A DNA stretch of 64,000 nt from Oenanthe sinensis (lineage: Eukaryota; Streptophyta; Magnoliopsida; Apiales; Apiaceae): NCBI GenBank assembly GCA_028671895.1, contig CM053813.1:41015501-41079500 (forward strand). Direction: 5' to 3'. Shown one piece after another: positions 1 to 11,399 of the stretch (positions are counted from its first letter, which is position 1; each line of letters starts with the position of its first letter). The position numbers were made by a program, and so were the translations under genes. The notes under the pieces were generated by a model. It did no database searches. It saw nothing but the letters and a program-made list of their open reading frames with translations, and had not been told where the DNA came from.

Positions 1-1403
1 TATTTTTAGGTTATCCTTATGGAAAGAAAGCCTAAAAATTCCTCAACATTGAAACAAACACTATCCATATTTCCAGAGATGCTACATTCTATGAAACAAT
101 CTTCCCATTCATCAAAAATCCCTCTCAACAGTTCATTCCTTTACCTCTCCCAGATACTCAACACTTTGTTCCAGATACTACTCCTTCAGCTTCTAGTCCT
201 GTCACTTCTGTTTTATCTCCTCTTAATTCATATAGTCTTTCACACACCACAGAAGAGGTATCTCCTTCATCACCTTCTATACCACCTACAGTTGATCTGG
301 CTCCTGTTAGAAAATCAACCAGGCAAACTAAAATTCCCTCTTATCTTCAAGATTTTGTTCATTCATATCCTCTTCAATGTTCTTCTGCTATTTGTGTTTG
401 CACTCTTACAACATTATGCACACATACATCATCTACCATCCCATCTAGTCAGTGTCACACTGTTGGACAACTGACTCTATCACCTGTTCCTGAACCACAT
501 TCTTATGAAAAGACCATCTTATATCCTGAACGGCAACAAGCCATTTCCAATGAATTATCAGCCTTAGAAACCAACAACACTTGGAAATTAGCTCCATTAC
601 CACCCGGAAAGAAGCCCATCTCTTCTAAATGGGTGTTCAAGGTTAAACATCATGCTGATGGTTCAATTGAGAGGTACAAAGTAAGACCTGTTGTTAAAGG
701 TTTCACCCAGAAATATGGTGTATATTTCACTGAAACTTTCTCCCCTGTTGTCAAGTTAACCACCATTAGAACCCTTGTGGCAGTAGCTGTGAAAAAGGAT
801 TGGCACATGTCCCAACTAGATGTCAATAATGTCTTTCTTCTTGGTGAAACTGCTTTACATGTTTTAAGGTATCTCAAAACTGATCCAGGAAAGGGCTTAC
901 TTCTCAATAACTCACCAAGTTTCAGCATTGAAACTTATTGTGATGCAGACTGGGCTGCATGTTCACACACCAGAAAATCTGTTCCAGGTTTTGTTGTTTT
1001 ACTAGGAGGTAGTCTCATTTCCAGGAAATCAAAGAAGCAGCATACAGTTTCATTATCCTCTACTGAAGCAGAATATAGGTCATTCGGAAGAATTACTGCT
1101 GAACTAGCTTGGTTGTCTCGATTACTTCATGATTTTGAGGTCCCTGGCATCATTCCTATTCCAGTAAAATGCGATAGTCAAGCTGCTATATACATTTCTA
1201 AAAATCCGGTTTTTCATGAAAGAACCAAACATATAGATCTTGATTGTCATTTTGTTCGAACCAAGTTACTTTTTGGCCTCATCTCCTTAAGCTATACTCC
1301 TACAAGTACTCAGTTGGCCGATGTGCTCAACAAACCCCTTACAAGACTGCAGCATCATACTATCATTGGTAAATATACAGTTGTACATAATATAGTGCAG
1401 TAG
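1..1403 (+). mobile_element. Ty1/copia retrotransposon pol fragment, internally deleted
   Basis: The fragment enters from the left window edge. Up to about 130 it reads as the copia integrase C-terminus (a GYPYGKKA-type motif, then a SRDATFYE-like block). From about 570 it reads as the start of reverse transcriptase (SSKWVFKVKHHADGSIERYK, then FSPVVKLTTIR and QLDVNN). At about 850 it jumps from VNNVFLLGE straight to HVLRYLKTDPGKG, so the RT catalytic YVDD core and the linker are missing. RNase H follows (YCDADWA, SLSSTEAEYR, ERTKHIDLDCHFVR) and ends with the copia-type QLADVLNKPL. There are stops before 633, so the element is dead. The family assignment is firm; the exact lineage is not determined. 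Confidence 0.9.
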
Positions 1404-1525
1404 TATAAGTAGTAACTAACAGACTTTCCCGCCAAGCATACTTGTATATAAACCCTTCTCTTGTAACATTCAGTTGTAATCAATACAACTAACATTCCAT
1501 CCTACTCTCTCTCTACGATACATTT
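1380..1525 (+). repeat. possible 3' LTR remnant of the copia element
   Basis: Directly after the RNase H end comes a stretch with a TATA-like TGTATATAAACCC at about 1443 and a CT-rich tract, starting TGTACATAATATAG and passing ...GATACA at about 1521. The position and TG...CA ends suit a short LTR. No second copy is in the window, so the boundaries are guesses. Confidence 0.3.
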
Positions 1526-1790
1526 TGTGCTTGTATTTATAATTAGTTTCAGTATTAACAAACCTTTTGTTTCAACTTGTGTAATTAACAAAATACTATT
1601 ATCAGTTTTATAATTATTATTCATATTCATTACCATAAATGCAAACAAAATTTTAATTGCGTACTTCTGGTAGATATATTAGACAATTGATAGTGTCAAC
1701 CTCAAAGTATGTTTTGAGTTGAAAATTTTGTTTCATTCTTTGCGTTCGATTAATTATAAACTCTAACCTAGAGTTGGTCTTTTTCTTGAC
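1526..1790. other. gene-free stretch
   Basis: AT-rich sequence between the copia remnant and the aminopeptidase exon relic. No reading frame, repeat or regulatory element was recognised. Confidence 0.5.
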
Positions 1791-1819
1791 AGTCTTATGA
1801 TTAATTGATTAGTAATCGT

Positions 1820-1898
1820 GGTCAAAAGTTTGGCTATGGCATGGTGGATCATTTTGTTGGACATGATGTAGGGGTTGTATCTCATTCTAAACCATCGT
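1820..1898 (+). pseudogene. relic exon of a type I methionine aminopeptidase
   Basis: One frame reads QKFGYGMVDHFVGHDVGVV followed by SHSKPS, then a perfect GTAAGT donor. This matches the active-site exon of plant MAP1 enzymes (family pattern FGYGVV-x-x-FVGHG-(I/V)G-x-x-FHSEP), which remove the initiator methionine. Both the FVGH and the HS-P landmarks are present, but the FHSEP glutamate is Lys and the GHG glycine is Asp. No other exon lies in the flanks (1-1800 or 1900-2470). It is therefore an isolated dead exon, perhaps captured or left by deletion. Confidence 0.6.
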
Positions 1899-1904
1899 AA
1901 GTAG

Positions 1905-2470
1905 CTTCTTGTTCTGGCAATGTACTATTCTAAATGATATTAATGCATTAGGAAATATGAATCGATTCAAGCAAAGCAAAAAAAAGGTTCCAGCAAATTA
2001 TTTATAAAGATCCTGCACCAGAATCATACTAAAGACAGCTAATGTAAGATAAGACAAGACTGCTATAAGCTGTTACTATAGAACAAGTGAGACTAATATT
2101 TATTAATCGATCTTCAACGAGATGGAATTAATCAGGTTATTCCCAGAAAGTCAGCTTACAAGAAGGGCAACTTTGAAGAGAATATCTATAAGAAAACCAT
2201 GAGATATATCAGCTAGGGAGAAAATGATATTCAAAATCAGATAGATGGCCTTATCTGTTTCTCCTTGTCTACATATACTTCTCTAACTAACTATGACTAA
2301 AATTAAATATAAATGCAATTGAAATGAATGCCAAATGCTAATGCTGGTATATTCTCTGAGCGGTCTCAATTCTCAATGAGGGCTTATCGGAGTCAGCTTA
2401 TTCCTCATTCCCTCATTAGCCTCTTCATTAGTGCCATGCTGTCCTTCATTACCTTCCTCCATTTTGTCAT
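1905..2470. other. gene-free stretch
   Basis: Ordinary AT-rich sequence. Short open frames (for example 2328-2510) lack coding character and no repeat was recognised. Confidence 0.5.
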
Positions 2471-2489
2471 TTCATCTTTTACTGCTAAC

Positions 2490-3330
2490 TTTTTCTCCTT
2501 CCTTGAGTGATACCATATTAATAGACTTGGTTGTATTGCATTCTTTTTCCAGAACTATTGGATCAATGCTCCCTCCTTTCGAAGATCCCTGACCCCAAGG
2601 ATCAAATAGAGGAAATTGTTGCATGACTGCAGAGAGAGATTCCCAGGTCGCCTCTTCTCTAGGTAAATCCAACCAGTGAATTAGCCATTGTTCCACGGCA
2701 GCATTGTGCTTCTTGATACTTCTGAATTCTAAGACTGTGTGGTGTTTTGAGTTGATTGCTAGCAGTGTCATATGATTGAGGAATAAAATCATCCATTGTA
2801 TCTGGTGGTGGGCCATGGTGTTTCTTAAGTAATGATACATGAAATGTAGGATGAATCTTGGATCCTTCAGGAAGTTGTAAAGTATATGCCATCAAGCCCA
2901 CCTTCTTGAGAATGACACAAGGACCAAAATATTTCACAGCTAGTTTCGGGTCGGGTCTGGTAGCAGCAGATGTATGCCGGTATGGCTGTAACTTTAAATA
3001 GACCTAACCCCCCCCCCCCCCCCCCCCCAATTTCAAAAGTTCTCGGACCTTCTTCTATCCACCTGTTTCATTCTATTTTGGGCCTTGGCCAGGTTATGTT
3101 TTAACATCAGAATGGTTTGATCTCTGTACTGCGAGCTTCTATCAATAGCTTCTACAGAGCTAGAGCCGTGTACATAAGGTTGATGTAGTGGAGGAGGCAA
3201 GTTCTACATAATTTCAAAGGGCGTTTTTAGAATAGCAGTGTGAAAATTAATATTGTACCAAAATTCCGCTAGTGATAGCCATTTAGCCCAGTCTGTTGGA
3301 GTTTCGTGTCACATAAACCTGAGGTAATTT
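2490..3330 (-). mobile_element. Ty3/gypsy integrase C-terminus and chromodomain remnant
   Basis: Read right to left, 3300-3200 gives PTDWAKWLSLAEFWYN, the usual end of the gypsy integrase core. It is followed by a helix-rich block, then LAVKYFGPC-like sequence, YTLQLPEGSKIHPTFHVSLL at about 2900-2830, and a chromodomain-type tail EEATWESLSAVMQQFP at about 2650-2610. The pieces lie in different frames with in-frame stops, and a 21-base C run interrupts them, so it is non-functional. The left border is uncertain. Confidence 0.85.
3008..3028. repeat. 21-base poly-C (poly-G) homopolymer
   Basis: Twenty-one consecutive C on the plus strand inside the gypsy remnant. Homopolymer length is prone to both sequencing error and real slippage. 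Confidence 0.9.
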
Positions 3331-3723
3331 CTCTCTCAAAGGGGACGTCCCAGGTAACGGTTGATATTGCTACCCACTACCCATAGCAAGGATCTAAATT
3401 TCTTCTCAAACCTTTGGGCTAGTCCAAGAGAGTGTCAATTTGTCCCTTCAAACTACTAATGTTCTTCGGCTAAAAGGACATGTCCAACCTAGACAGACAG
3501 TTCAAAATTACTTAATACATAAACTAAAAGTGACAGACAATTGGTGATGATTGATGAATGAAACGAAAACAAGAAAACTCAATTGATCATCAACAAAAAC
3601 AATAACAAGTACTATTCATATTAATAGCCCCAACCACAAGAAGGGGTACTTAAATATCCATCAAAACAATAGGTAATATAACTAATAACCAACTAAACAA
3701 CCAGGTAAGAACACCAAACAAGC
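3331..3723. other. 3' flank of HSP70, probably including its 3' UTR
   Basis: No gene is seen. The 150-200 bases next to the HSP70 stop are A-rich on the plus strand (T-rich on the transcript strand), as expected of a plant 3' UTR and polyadenylation region. The poly(A) site cannot be fixed by eye. Confidence 0.4.
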
Positions 3724-6407
3724 TTAATCAACTTCTTCAATCTTTGGCCCTGCACCTGCACCAGCTCCACCAGAAGGACCATCTTCATCCATTGTTGCAC
3801 CCATGCCACCAGCACCTCCTTGGTACATCTTCGCAATGATTGGGTTGCAAATACCCTCCAGTTCCTTCATCTTATCTTCAAACTCATCAACCTCTGCCAA
3901 CTGATTCCCGTCTAACCACTGGATTGCCTGCTCAACTGCATCCTCAATTTTCTTCTTGTCCGCAGCAACAAGATTGGAGCTTATCTTCTCATCTTTGATT
4001 GTGTTCCTCATGTTGTAAGCATAGTTTTCGAGGGCATTCTTGGCTTCCACCTTTTTCTTGTGTTCTTCGTCCTCTGATTTATACCTCTCAGCTTCCTGGA
4101 CCATCTTTTCAATCTCATCTTTAGAAAGCCTGCCTTTGTCATTTGTGATAGTGATCTTGTTCTTTTGGCCTGTCGTCTTGTCCTCGGCAGAAACATTCAA
4201 AATACCATTTGCATCAATGTCAAAGCAGACAGTAATCTGTGGCACGCCCCTTGGAGCAGGTGGAATACCAGAGAGCTCGAACTTGCCCAGCAAATTATTG
4301 TCCTTTGTTCTTGTTCTTTCACCTTCAAATACCTGGATCAAAACACCAGGTTGATTATCAGAGTATGTGGAGAAGACCTGCTCCTTCTTGGTTGGGATGG
4401 TTGTGTTTCTCGGGATCAAAACAGTCATAACCCCTCCAGCAGTCTCCAACCCAAGTGACAATGGAGTAACATCCAGCAGCAACAAATCTTGCACCTTTTC
4501 ATTGCCTTCACCACTCAAAATTGCAGCCTGAACAGAAGCACCATAAGCAACAGCCTCATCAGGGTTAATGCTCTTGCAGAGCTCTTTCCCATTGAAGAAG
4601 TCCTGCAACAGTTGCTGCACCTTTGGAATTCTAGTAGAACCACCAACAAGCACCACATCATGGACAGAATTCTTGTCCATCTTAGCATCCCTCAAACATT
4701 TCTCAACTGGCTCCATACACTTCCTGAAAAGATCCATGTTAAGCTCCTCAAATCTTGCCCTAGTAATCGTTGTGTAAAAGTCGATACCCTCAAATAAAGA
4801 GTCAATCTCAATTGTTGTTTGAGCAGTCGAAGAGAGAGTCCTTTTAGCTCGCTCACAAGCAGTCCTTAACCTCCTCAATGCTCTAGCATTACCACCAATA
4901 TCCTTCTTGTTCTTTCTCTTAAACTCTTGAACAAAATGGTTCACCATCCTGTTGTCAAAATCTTCACCTCCCAAATGAGTGTCACCAGCAGTAGATTTCA
5001 CCTCAAAAATACCCTCTTCAATAGTAAGAAGAGAGACATCAAATGTACCTCCACCAAGATCAAATATCAGCACATTCTTCTCACCAACACTGCTCGACTT
5101 CTTATCCAAACCATAAGCAATAGCAGCTGCTGTAGGCTCATTAATGATCCTCATCACATTAAGACCAGAAATAACTCCAGCATCCTTGGTTGCCTGCCTC
5201 TGCGAATCATTAAAGTAAGCAGGTACAGTAACCACAGCATTCTTCACAGCCTTGCCGAGAAAAGCCTCAGCAATCTCCCTCATCTTGGTAAGAACCATGG
5301 AAGATATTTCTTCTGCAGCAAATTGTTTCTCCTCGCCCTTGTAATTGACAACAATCATTGGCTTGTCAGCAGCTCCAGGTACAACTTTGAAAGGCCACAA
5401 TTTCATATCACTCTGCACTGAAGCATCACTGAACCTCCTCCCAATCAATCTTTTCGCATCTGAACAACACATAACCAATCAGATCAATATTCACATAATC
5501 AACAATCCGCAAACTAATCACACAATCTAAAACAATTAAATTATTCCACCATCAATAATATCAACAATGTAGTATAATTCACAGAAACTCAAAATTCAAA
5601 GAGCATAAAATAGCAAATCATATACGACATCACGATCTCTACAATTAATCAAATAATAACACCTACTGATGAAGCAAACAGCAAAGATTCTAGTGTTAAT
5701 TGACATTTGTTTCACAGCACATACAAATCTATAACAAATGTGTTTATATACAATTCAAATATTCAGCTAATTAAAACAAATAAGCTCGAGGTGTTTAGCT
5801 AAAACACAAGCTAAAAACATATAATACCAAGGTAGAATCCAGGCAACTAATTACTTCTAATTCTAAAACTGATTATTACGCAAGCCATTACACACACACA
5901 CACACACAATGGAATGAATAAGTGAATGATCTCGATTATTAAAATTAAACTATATCAACTAAAAACCTATATCATCTACGAAAACACAGCACATTAATTA
6001 AAATCCATTCCGATGATTCACTACAACACAAGCCATTATATATACAAATACATAAACACACAATTAATTTATTCAAAAAAAAGGAAGAAAACACACACAA
6101 AATTAAACATACACATTACACATACACAAACAATCAATCAAACATAATCAACAAAAAATAATAAATTTCGAAACATCGAAAGAGAAAACATACCAAAAAC
6201 AGTATTGATAGGGTTCATAGCAACTTGATTCTTAGCAGCATCACCAATCAAACGCTCAGTATCAGTAAAAGCCACATAAGACGGTGTCGTTCTGTTCCCC
6301 TGATCATTCGCTATTATCTCCACTCTATCATGTTGCCATACCCCCACGCACGAGTACGTCGTCCCCAAATCAATTCCGATCGCCGGTCCTTCGCCTTTTC
6401 CCGCCAT
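3724..6407 (-). CDS. HSP70: cytosolic heat shock protein 70 (HSP70/HSC70)
   Basis: ATP-dependent chaperone that binds exposed hydrophobic peptides with J-domain and exchange-factor partners. Two exons: 6407-6194 and 5459-3724, with a 734-base intron (5460-6193) using GT and AG. Joined, they encode 649 residues, the usual cytosolic length. The intron splits the Asp codon of VFD-AKRLIGRR, the conserved position in plant cytosolic HSP70 genes. Landmarks are IGIDLGTTYSCVGVW near the N-terminus, IFDLGGGTFDVSLL, VLVGGSTRIPKVQ, a Gly-rich tail and the terminal EEVD that docks TPR co-chaperones, which fixes the compartment as cytosol/nucleus. The start is the first ATG after a TATA box and leads straight into the nucleotide-binding domain. 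No frame damage was seen. The intron holds a short CA repeat near 5888-5908. Confidence 0.97.
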
Positions 6408-6516
6408 TTCTACTACTACTCTTCACAAATAATATGAGATTTTTTTTTGTAACAATCGCTGTGTGTTAGTGTGTGTGTGTAATTCTTAATGGAGATCAAA
6501 GGGGGAGAGAGGAGGG

Positions 6517-6524
6517 TATATATA
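6517..6524 (-). promoter_or_regulatory. TATA box of HSP70
   Basis: TATATATA lies about 110 bases upstream of the HSP70 ATG on the minus strand. This leaves room for a 5' UTR of about 80 bases. Confidence 0.6.
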
Positions 6525-6563
6525 CATTATACATACAATGTGTTGTGTGTATATGTATGTCCA

Positions 6564-6612
6564 GAATGTTCTGATTGGGGTTACTGAGTACAGCACAGCT
6601 TCTGGGACGTTC
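6564..6612 (-). promoter_or_regulatory. heat-shock elements and CCAAT box upstream of HSP70
   Basis: GAATGTTC at 6564-6571 is a perfect GAAnnTTC pair. TTCTGGGACGTTC at 6600-6612 is three alternating pentamers with one mismatch (GGA for GAA). A CCAAT box in minus sense (ATTGG) sits at about 6573-6577. Together they lie 40-95 bases upstream of the TATA box, the usual place for HSF binding sites. Confidence 0.65.
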
Positions 6613-6639
6613 TATTTTCGATTAATCGTATTTAATTTA

Positions 6640-7255
6640 ATTGATTCCCTCCCTTTTTTGTAGTATTCGAGTTGCTTCCAGATTATTCTTGATTTATAAC
6701 ACACGTGCCTTATGTGTGGGTGACAAGAGGTTGTTTTGGTAGTTTAATTACGTAATTAAACTAACCTGTATTTTTATTCTTTTTCTAAAAACAATTATTT
6801 ATTGATTTATAAATCTAAACATTTTTGGGTAATTATTAAAATATATTTTTTTGCGATTTCACTATTTTTTGAAGGGAAAAAACCGATTTGCAACTAAAAT
6901 TAACAAATCCAACTTTTAAATATTCAATTTGTAACAAAATGCAACTTAATGTAATTGTTTTTCGAAAAGAATTGAAGTTATTAATGGTTGTATTTGATAT
7001 TGATTTTAGTTTCATCCGGTTGCATTGGTTGCAAAATTGTATTTTTATAAAAAAATTAAAATTTATATTTTTACAAAACATAAAATAAAAAACATATTTT
7101 TATAAAAAATATATATATAAAACAATGTATTTTTCAAAAAATCTCAAGATTTTTATATATTTTGTGTTACTTAACAAATATGATAATAAAAAATTTGGAT
7201 TCAATTTTTTATCCGCTTTTTAAATTTGCTTCTCCTCTGTTTACATCATCCATTT
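6640..7255. other. gene-free AT-rich stretch
   Basis: Very AT-rich DNA with long A and T runs between about 6830 and 7200. Open frames on both strands here are by-products of that composition. No element ends were recognised. Confidence 0.5.
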
Positions 7256-7261
7256 CATTCA

Positions 7262-7830
7262 ACTAGTTTACTAAGTCGCGTTTTGCGACGGCATTGAATC
7301 GTTTTTTTATTAAGCGATTTCTTGTGGTTCTCAAATTCTACAAATAACACATTTATTAAAATGAATTCACTAAACAAATCATACGCGTTTCGCAACGGAC
7401 GTCTCTCATTGAACTTGTTTCTCTTCATTGAGTCGTCTCTCATTCTTCACAAATTTTACAAATAACACGTCTCTCACAACTAATTCACTAAACAAATTAC
7501 ACGTGCTTCGCGGTGGCCATTAAGCCGTCTTTCGTTGAACTTGTTTCTCTCCATTTAACTGTCAATTGCTCTCAAATTTTACAAATAACACGCTTCTCAG
7601 AATGAATTTACTAAACAAATTATATAAATAAGACGTTTCTCATAACTAATTCATTAAACAAATTACACGCGCTTCGTGGCGGGTATTGAATTGTCTCTCG
7701 TTGAACTTGTTTCTTTCAATTGAATTGCCTCTCCTTCTCAAATTTTAAAACAACACGTTTCTCAGAATGAATCTATTAAATAAATTACACGCGCTTCGCG
7801 GCGGCTCATTGAACTCGTTGAACTTATTTC
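7262..7830. repeat. degenerate ~120 bp tandem repeat, about four units
   Basis: The phrase CAAATAACAC occurs at 7341, 7459 and 7582 (steps of 118 and 123), with a decayed fourth copy near 7750. Each unit also holds ACTAAACAAATTACACG, then a GC-rich core like CGCTTCGCGGCGG, then TTGAACTTGTTTCTC. The third-to-fourth step is longer because it contains a partial duplication near 7612-7670. Confidence 0.75.
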
Positions 7831-8039
7831 TTGAAAGTTTAGGCTTCAATCTACTAAATATAAACAAATTACATTATCTATAAAATTTAAAATTAATTTT
7901 TTTTAAAATTAATTTAATTTATAAATTATGCTTTAAGAGAATAATAGTATGGTAATTTGATTTTAAAAAATAAGATGAGAATTTAAATTGATGAGAATTT
8001 TAAGAAAATATTAAAATAAAAAATAGGCAAACCTTGTTC

Positions 8040-8180
8040 TGAGCCAACTATATTGACTTGTCCTTCACTACATAAAGCAAGACAATCATGCTTTATTCAT
8101 AAGCATAATATTAGTACAATCTAGAACAAGAGAGGTGATTAGCTGCAATCTGGTTAATACATAATCACTAAAATGCTCGG
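8040..8180 (-). repeat. relic similar to the 3' flank of the membrane-protein gene at 21.5 kb
   Basis: Phrases such as GTGATTAGCTGCAATCTGGT and CCAAAATAGGCAGT align with 21310-21390 (AACTAATTAGTTGAAATCCG, CCAAAACAGGCAGTTAG) and with 24930-24990, all in the same orientation. No coding part survives beside it. Confidence 0.45.
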
Positions 8181-8254
8181 CCAAAATAGGCAGTAGTACT
8201 CACTTTTCACATCAGTTATCACCTCTTAATTCTTGTGTGCGAGATAGTGAAATT

Positions 8255-8445
8255 GGTACGAGAATTTGCCCCGCGATGTTGTTCATGCACATATTTTTAT
8301 TATTGATCTTCAGCATATCACTGCATATGTATGATCATGGATATATGAGATACTACAGTATTTTTCCTCTGGGCAAGGTGAAAATACTCGTGCGTAGTTC
8401 GTCTATGCCAAAGGAGAATCGCCCTGTAGTCATTTTATTTGTCAA
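8255..8445. repeat. dispersed copy of the 9.2-9.9 kb repeat
   Basis: Shares GATGTTGTTCATGCACATAT, TTATTATTGATCTTCAGCAT and GCCAAAGGAGAATCGCCCTG with two places in the 9.2-9.95 kb block, in the same orientation. An open frame through it (8237-8497) has no coding character. Confidence 0.75.
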
Positions 8446-8449
8446 CTCA

Positions 8450-9205
8450 AATTTAAAACATAAATTTAGTAATTTTAAAATAAAAATATATATTTAAAAT
8501 ATATTTAATGTATAATTTTGAAAAATTATAAATAAATAAAAATCGAATTTGGATATTATCCGGATTCGATATATTTTTTCCAAATATTTCAAATTTAAAT
8601 ACAAATTTAAATTTTTGGAATCGTAGGCAAATTCGTATCCAAAATATTAGTTTGACAGCCCTTCATCCACTCGCCCATTTAAAATTGACAATAAAAATGG
8701 ATGGAAAATGATAACAAAAATTGTGATTTGAAGTGGTCAAAAAACCAGTGGCATGCAAAGTGTCACCGGATAATGTTTTGAAATCAAAATGAAAAAACCC
8801 AAAATATAAGGTGTGCAAAATGCAAATCACTCCAAAATAAAACTATAAAAAATTTAATTCGGAATTTAAAAATACTATAATTATATCTATATTGAAATCA
8901 AGTTAAATATTATTGTTAATTTGTTTATTTAAAAAACAGACCCTTTTGTGAAAGCTGCTTTTAACACCCCTTTTTCTTACTATATCCCCATTCCCCAACT
9001 TGAAAGTATTTTTAATTTTACAAATGCTAACTGGGAGCGCCTGGGATCTGAGGCAAGTTTTAAAAATATTGTTCTCCGAGTACTTCAAACTTTGTCTCAA
9101 TAGAATCAACTATGATCCATGTTACCGTTGCTGGCAATGAGATTTTAAGTTCTAAAGGGTTTTCATTTCTATTCAAGTACAATCGACCTTAAGAAAATCT
9201 TGTTG
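8450..9205. other. gene-free stretch
   Basis: AT-rich, without recognised genes or element ends. Confidence 0.5.
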
Positions 9206-9209
9206 AGTT

Positions 9210-9945
9210 GTGTTGGCTCTTGTCACAACAATTTGAACTTAGAGGAGATGTCCCTGGATATCCTACGAGGCGTCGAGCACAAATGTACCAGGGCTTCTAT
9301 ATAAAATAAACAATTTAATGGCAGAAACATTCCATTTACAACACTTTTAACATCGTTTGGATGCATCACCGGGCAAATACTCCTTTGGCAGTAAATTACT
9401 CTACCACAAAAGTGTGATTACTTAGGTTGATGCTAGAATACTTTAGACTGCCAAAGGAGATTCGCCCCGTAATGTTGTTCATGCACATATTGTTATTATT
9501 GATCTTCAGCATATCACTGCATATGTATGATAATAGATATATGATATATTACAGTGTTTTTCCCCTTTGGCAAGGTGACAATGCTCACAAATAGTTCATC
9601 TATGCCAAAGGAGAATTGCCCTGTGGTCATTTTATTTGTCTGCTCAACAAGGAATTCTGTTGGCACTCGACACAACAATTGAATATCCCATGAGGCAACG
9701 AGCACATATGTACCAGGGCTTCGATAAATAAACAATTTGATGGCAAAAACATTTCATTCACAACACGTTTAACATCGTATGGATGGCAAATACTCCTTTG
9801 GAAGTAAATTACTCTACCGCAAAAGTGTGATTACATAGCTTGATGCTAGAATACTTTAGATTGCCAAAGGAGATTTGCCCAGCAACAATGTTGTTCATGC
9901 ACATATTGTTATTATTGATCTTCAGTGTATCACTGCATATGTGTA
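9210..9945. repeat. tandem duplication, period about 425 bp
   Basis: GAGCAC at 9275 and 9700 start two matching runs (TGTACCAGGGCTTC, then AACAATTT-ATGGCA, then AATACTCCTTTGG-AGTAAAT, then GCTAGAATACTTTAGA). The second unit is cut off near 9945. Motifs like CTTTGGCAA and GCCAAAGGAG recur as short inverted phrases inside each unit. No transposon family was recognised. Confidence 0.75.
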
Positions 9946-9949
9946 GAAG

Positions 9950-10870
9950 GAAACTCTCTGCTTCTTGAGTGACTTTTGAATGAGCATTTTGCTCTTCCGT
10001 GTTCGTTATCCAGGGAGTACCTTGATCTCTTGTTCACTTTATGTTGACTGTTTAGTTTTTAGCCGGTTCAGGTCTAGTTTTACAGGTGCTTTTTTCTTTT
10101 TTTTCAATACAATTATTCAATTAGCAGATAAAAAAAAACTACTTGTTCATTTTTTGTATTCAATGTTTACATATCTTTAGGTTGGTTCTATTTTGGACCT
10201 TCACTTCAGAAGCTCAATTGCATACATGCTAATGATCAATGTATCAGTTTATACTATCACAGAGTCTCTAAAGGTATAATTTTTAGGTAGGTCAGTGTTA
10301 GCTAAATTCTGGACAACATTGTTCTAGAGTAGTCGAGTGCAAAGGCAGAAGGGAGCTTGACTGCAAGACTCACCCAATTGATCAATGGAAAACTCATTCC
10401 AAAGTCCTGGTCCGGAAAGGAACTATGTAGCTACGCCTGTGATTACTAGTGAAATGTTTCTGGAATACATTTGATTTCTTCTCACAAAGTATTTCACTCG
10501 CAAACTCAGAGAAGCTTGTAACTCTTAATCGTCGACGAAAATTTGGAATGGCCAAATGGGGCTTTTGGTCATGTAGCAGTTTTCTGTGTCAGAGTTTCTG
10601 ACTTGCAGTTTTAGAGGATATATGGAGGTTTTTCATCATAACTTCTACTCCTGTATTGTAAACTTTTACGTTCTAAACATAGATCAATATCTCACTAGTT
10701 GACTATATATATAAAGAAGAATGTCTTCTACACAGAATTGAGCTGTGAGCAGGAAAAAAGAGAAAGAGGAATGTCAGATTAAAGATATTTAAATATTTAA
10801 AGATATTTAAAAATAGTTCTTACAAATCGAGAAAGCATGGCAATATATATTATCTTCTCTCTTCTGTCAT
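9950..10870. other. gene-free stretch
   Basis: No convincing exon, repeat or RNA gene. The 9980-10180 open frame has no recognisable features. Confidence 0.5.
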
Positions 10871-10879
10871 GATACATAA

Positions 10880-11245
10880 CAACCCGATCATCAAGGGCCG
10901 CGCTAGGGTAGCGCGGGGTGAGGGACCGCACAGGGCCCCCAAAGTCCCCCAATTTATACAACCTTAATATCCTATATGAAATTGTTTTTGGTGACAATTG
11001 AAAGTGATATTTTGGATGAAGTTGACATCGAAAGTGTTACAAATAATTTTGTCAAAAAACATGCAACAGAAGAACATCTCTTTTTAAGTACATTTGTTAG
11101 ACTTTATTTTTTGTTTTTAGTATCTTTCGTCAGTTTATTTTATTTTAAAAATATAGTTTAATGATTTTAACGTATATCGAAGTATATATGAAGGGCCTAA
11201 TTTTAAAATTTTACACAGGACCCTAAAATGTTTGCTACGCTCCTG
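10880..11245 (+). mobile_element. hAT-type transposon remnant (transposase C-terminus)
   Basis: At 10995-11095 the plus strand reads TIESDILDEVDIESVTNNFV followed by KKHA. This resembles the C-terminal end of plant TTF-zinc-finger hAT transposases, where an acidic helix is followed by a basic 'F-x-x-x-K-A-R' motif. It is flanked by GC-rich GGGCC-containing blocks (GGGCCGCGCTAGGG at about 10893, and AGGGCCT at about 11191 with GACCCTAAAA at about 11220) that could be decayed termini. The rest of the transposase is absent. Confidence 0.4.
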
Positions 11246-11399
11246 CAGATCATTAAGATACATGATCATCCATACTCTGCAATTTACCACATCCTTAGAA
11301 TATAATTCAAACGATGTAATGTTTGTCTTCAACTTAAAACAGAATACACTACATAATCCAAATTCCAAACAATGTAGTTGAAATTTTGATTGAATCTAC

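Noticed and set aside
4008..5421. Open frames on both strands overlapping HSP70 (for example 4040-4354, 4489-4797, 4927-5421)
   Set aside because: Shadows of the conserved HSP70 coding strand; no splice signals, starts or known domains of their own.
7262..7830. CRISPR-like array
   Set aside because: Units are 118-123 bp, diverged, in a plant nuclear genome, with no spacer-repeat pattern or cas genes.
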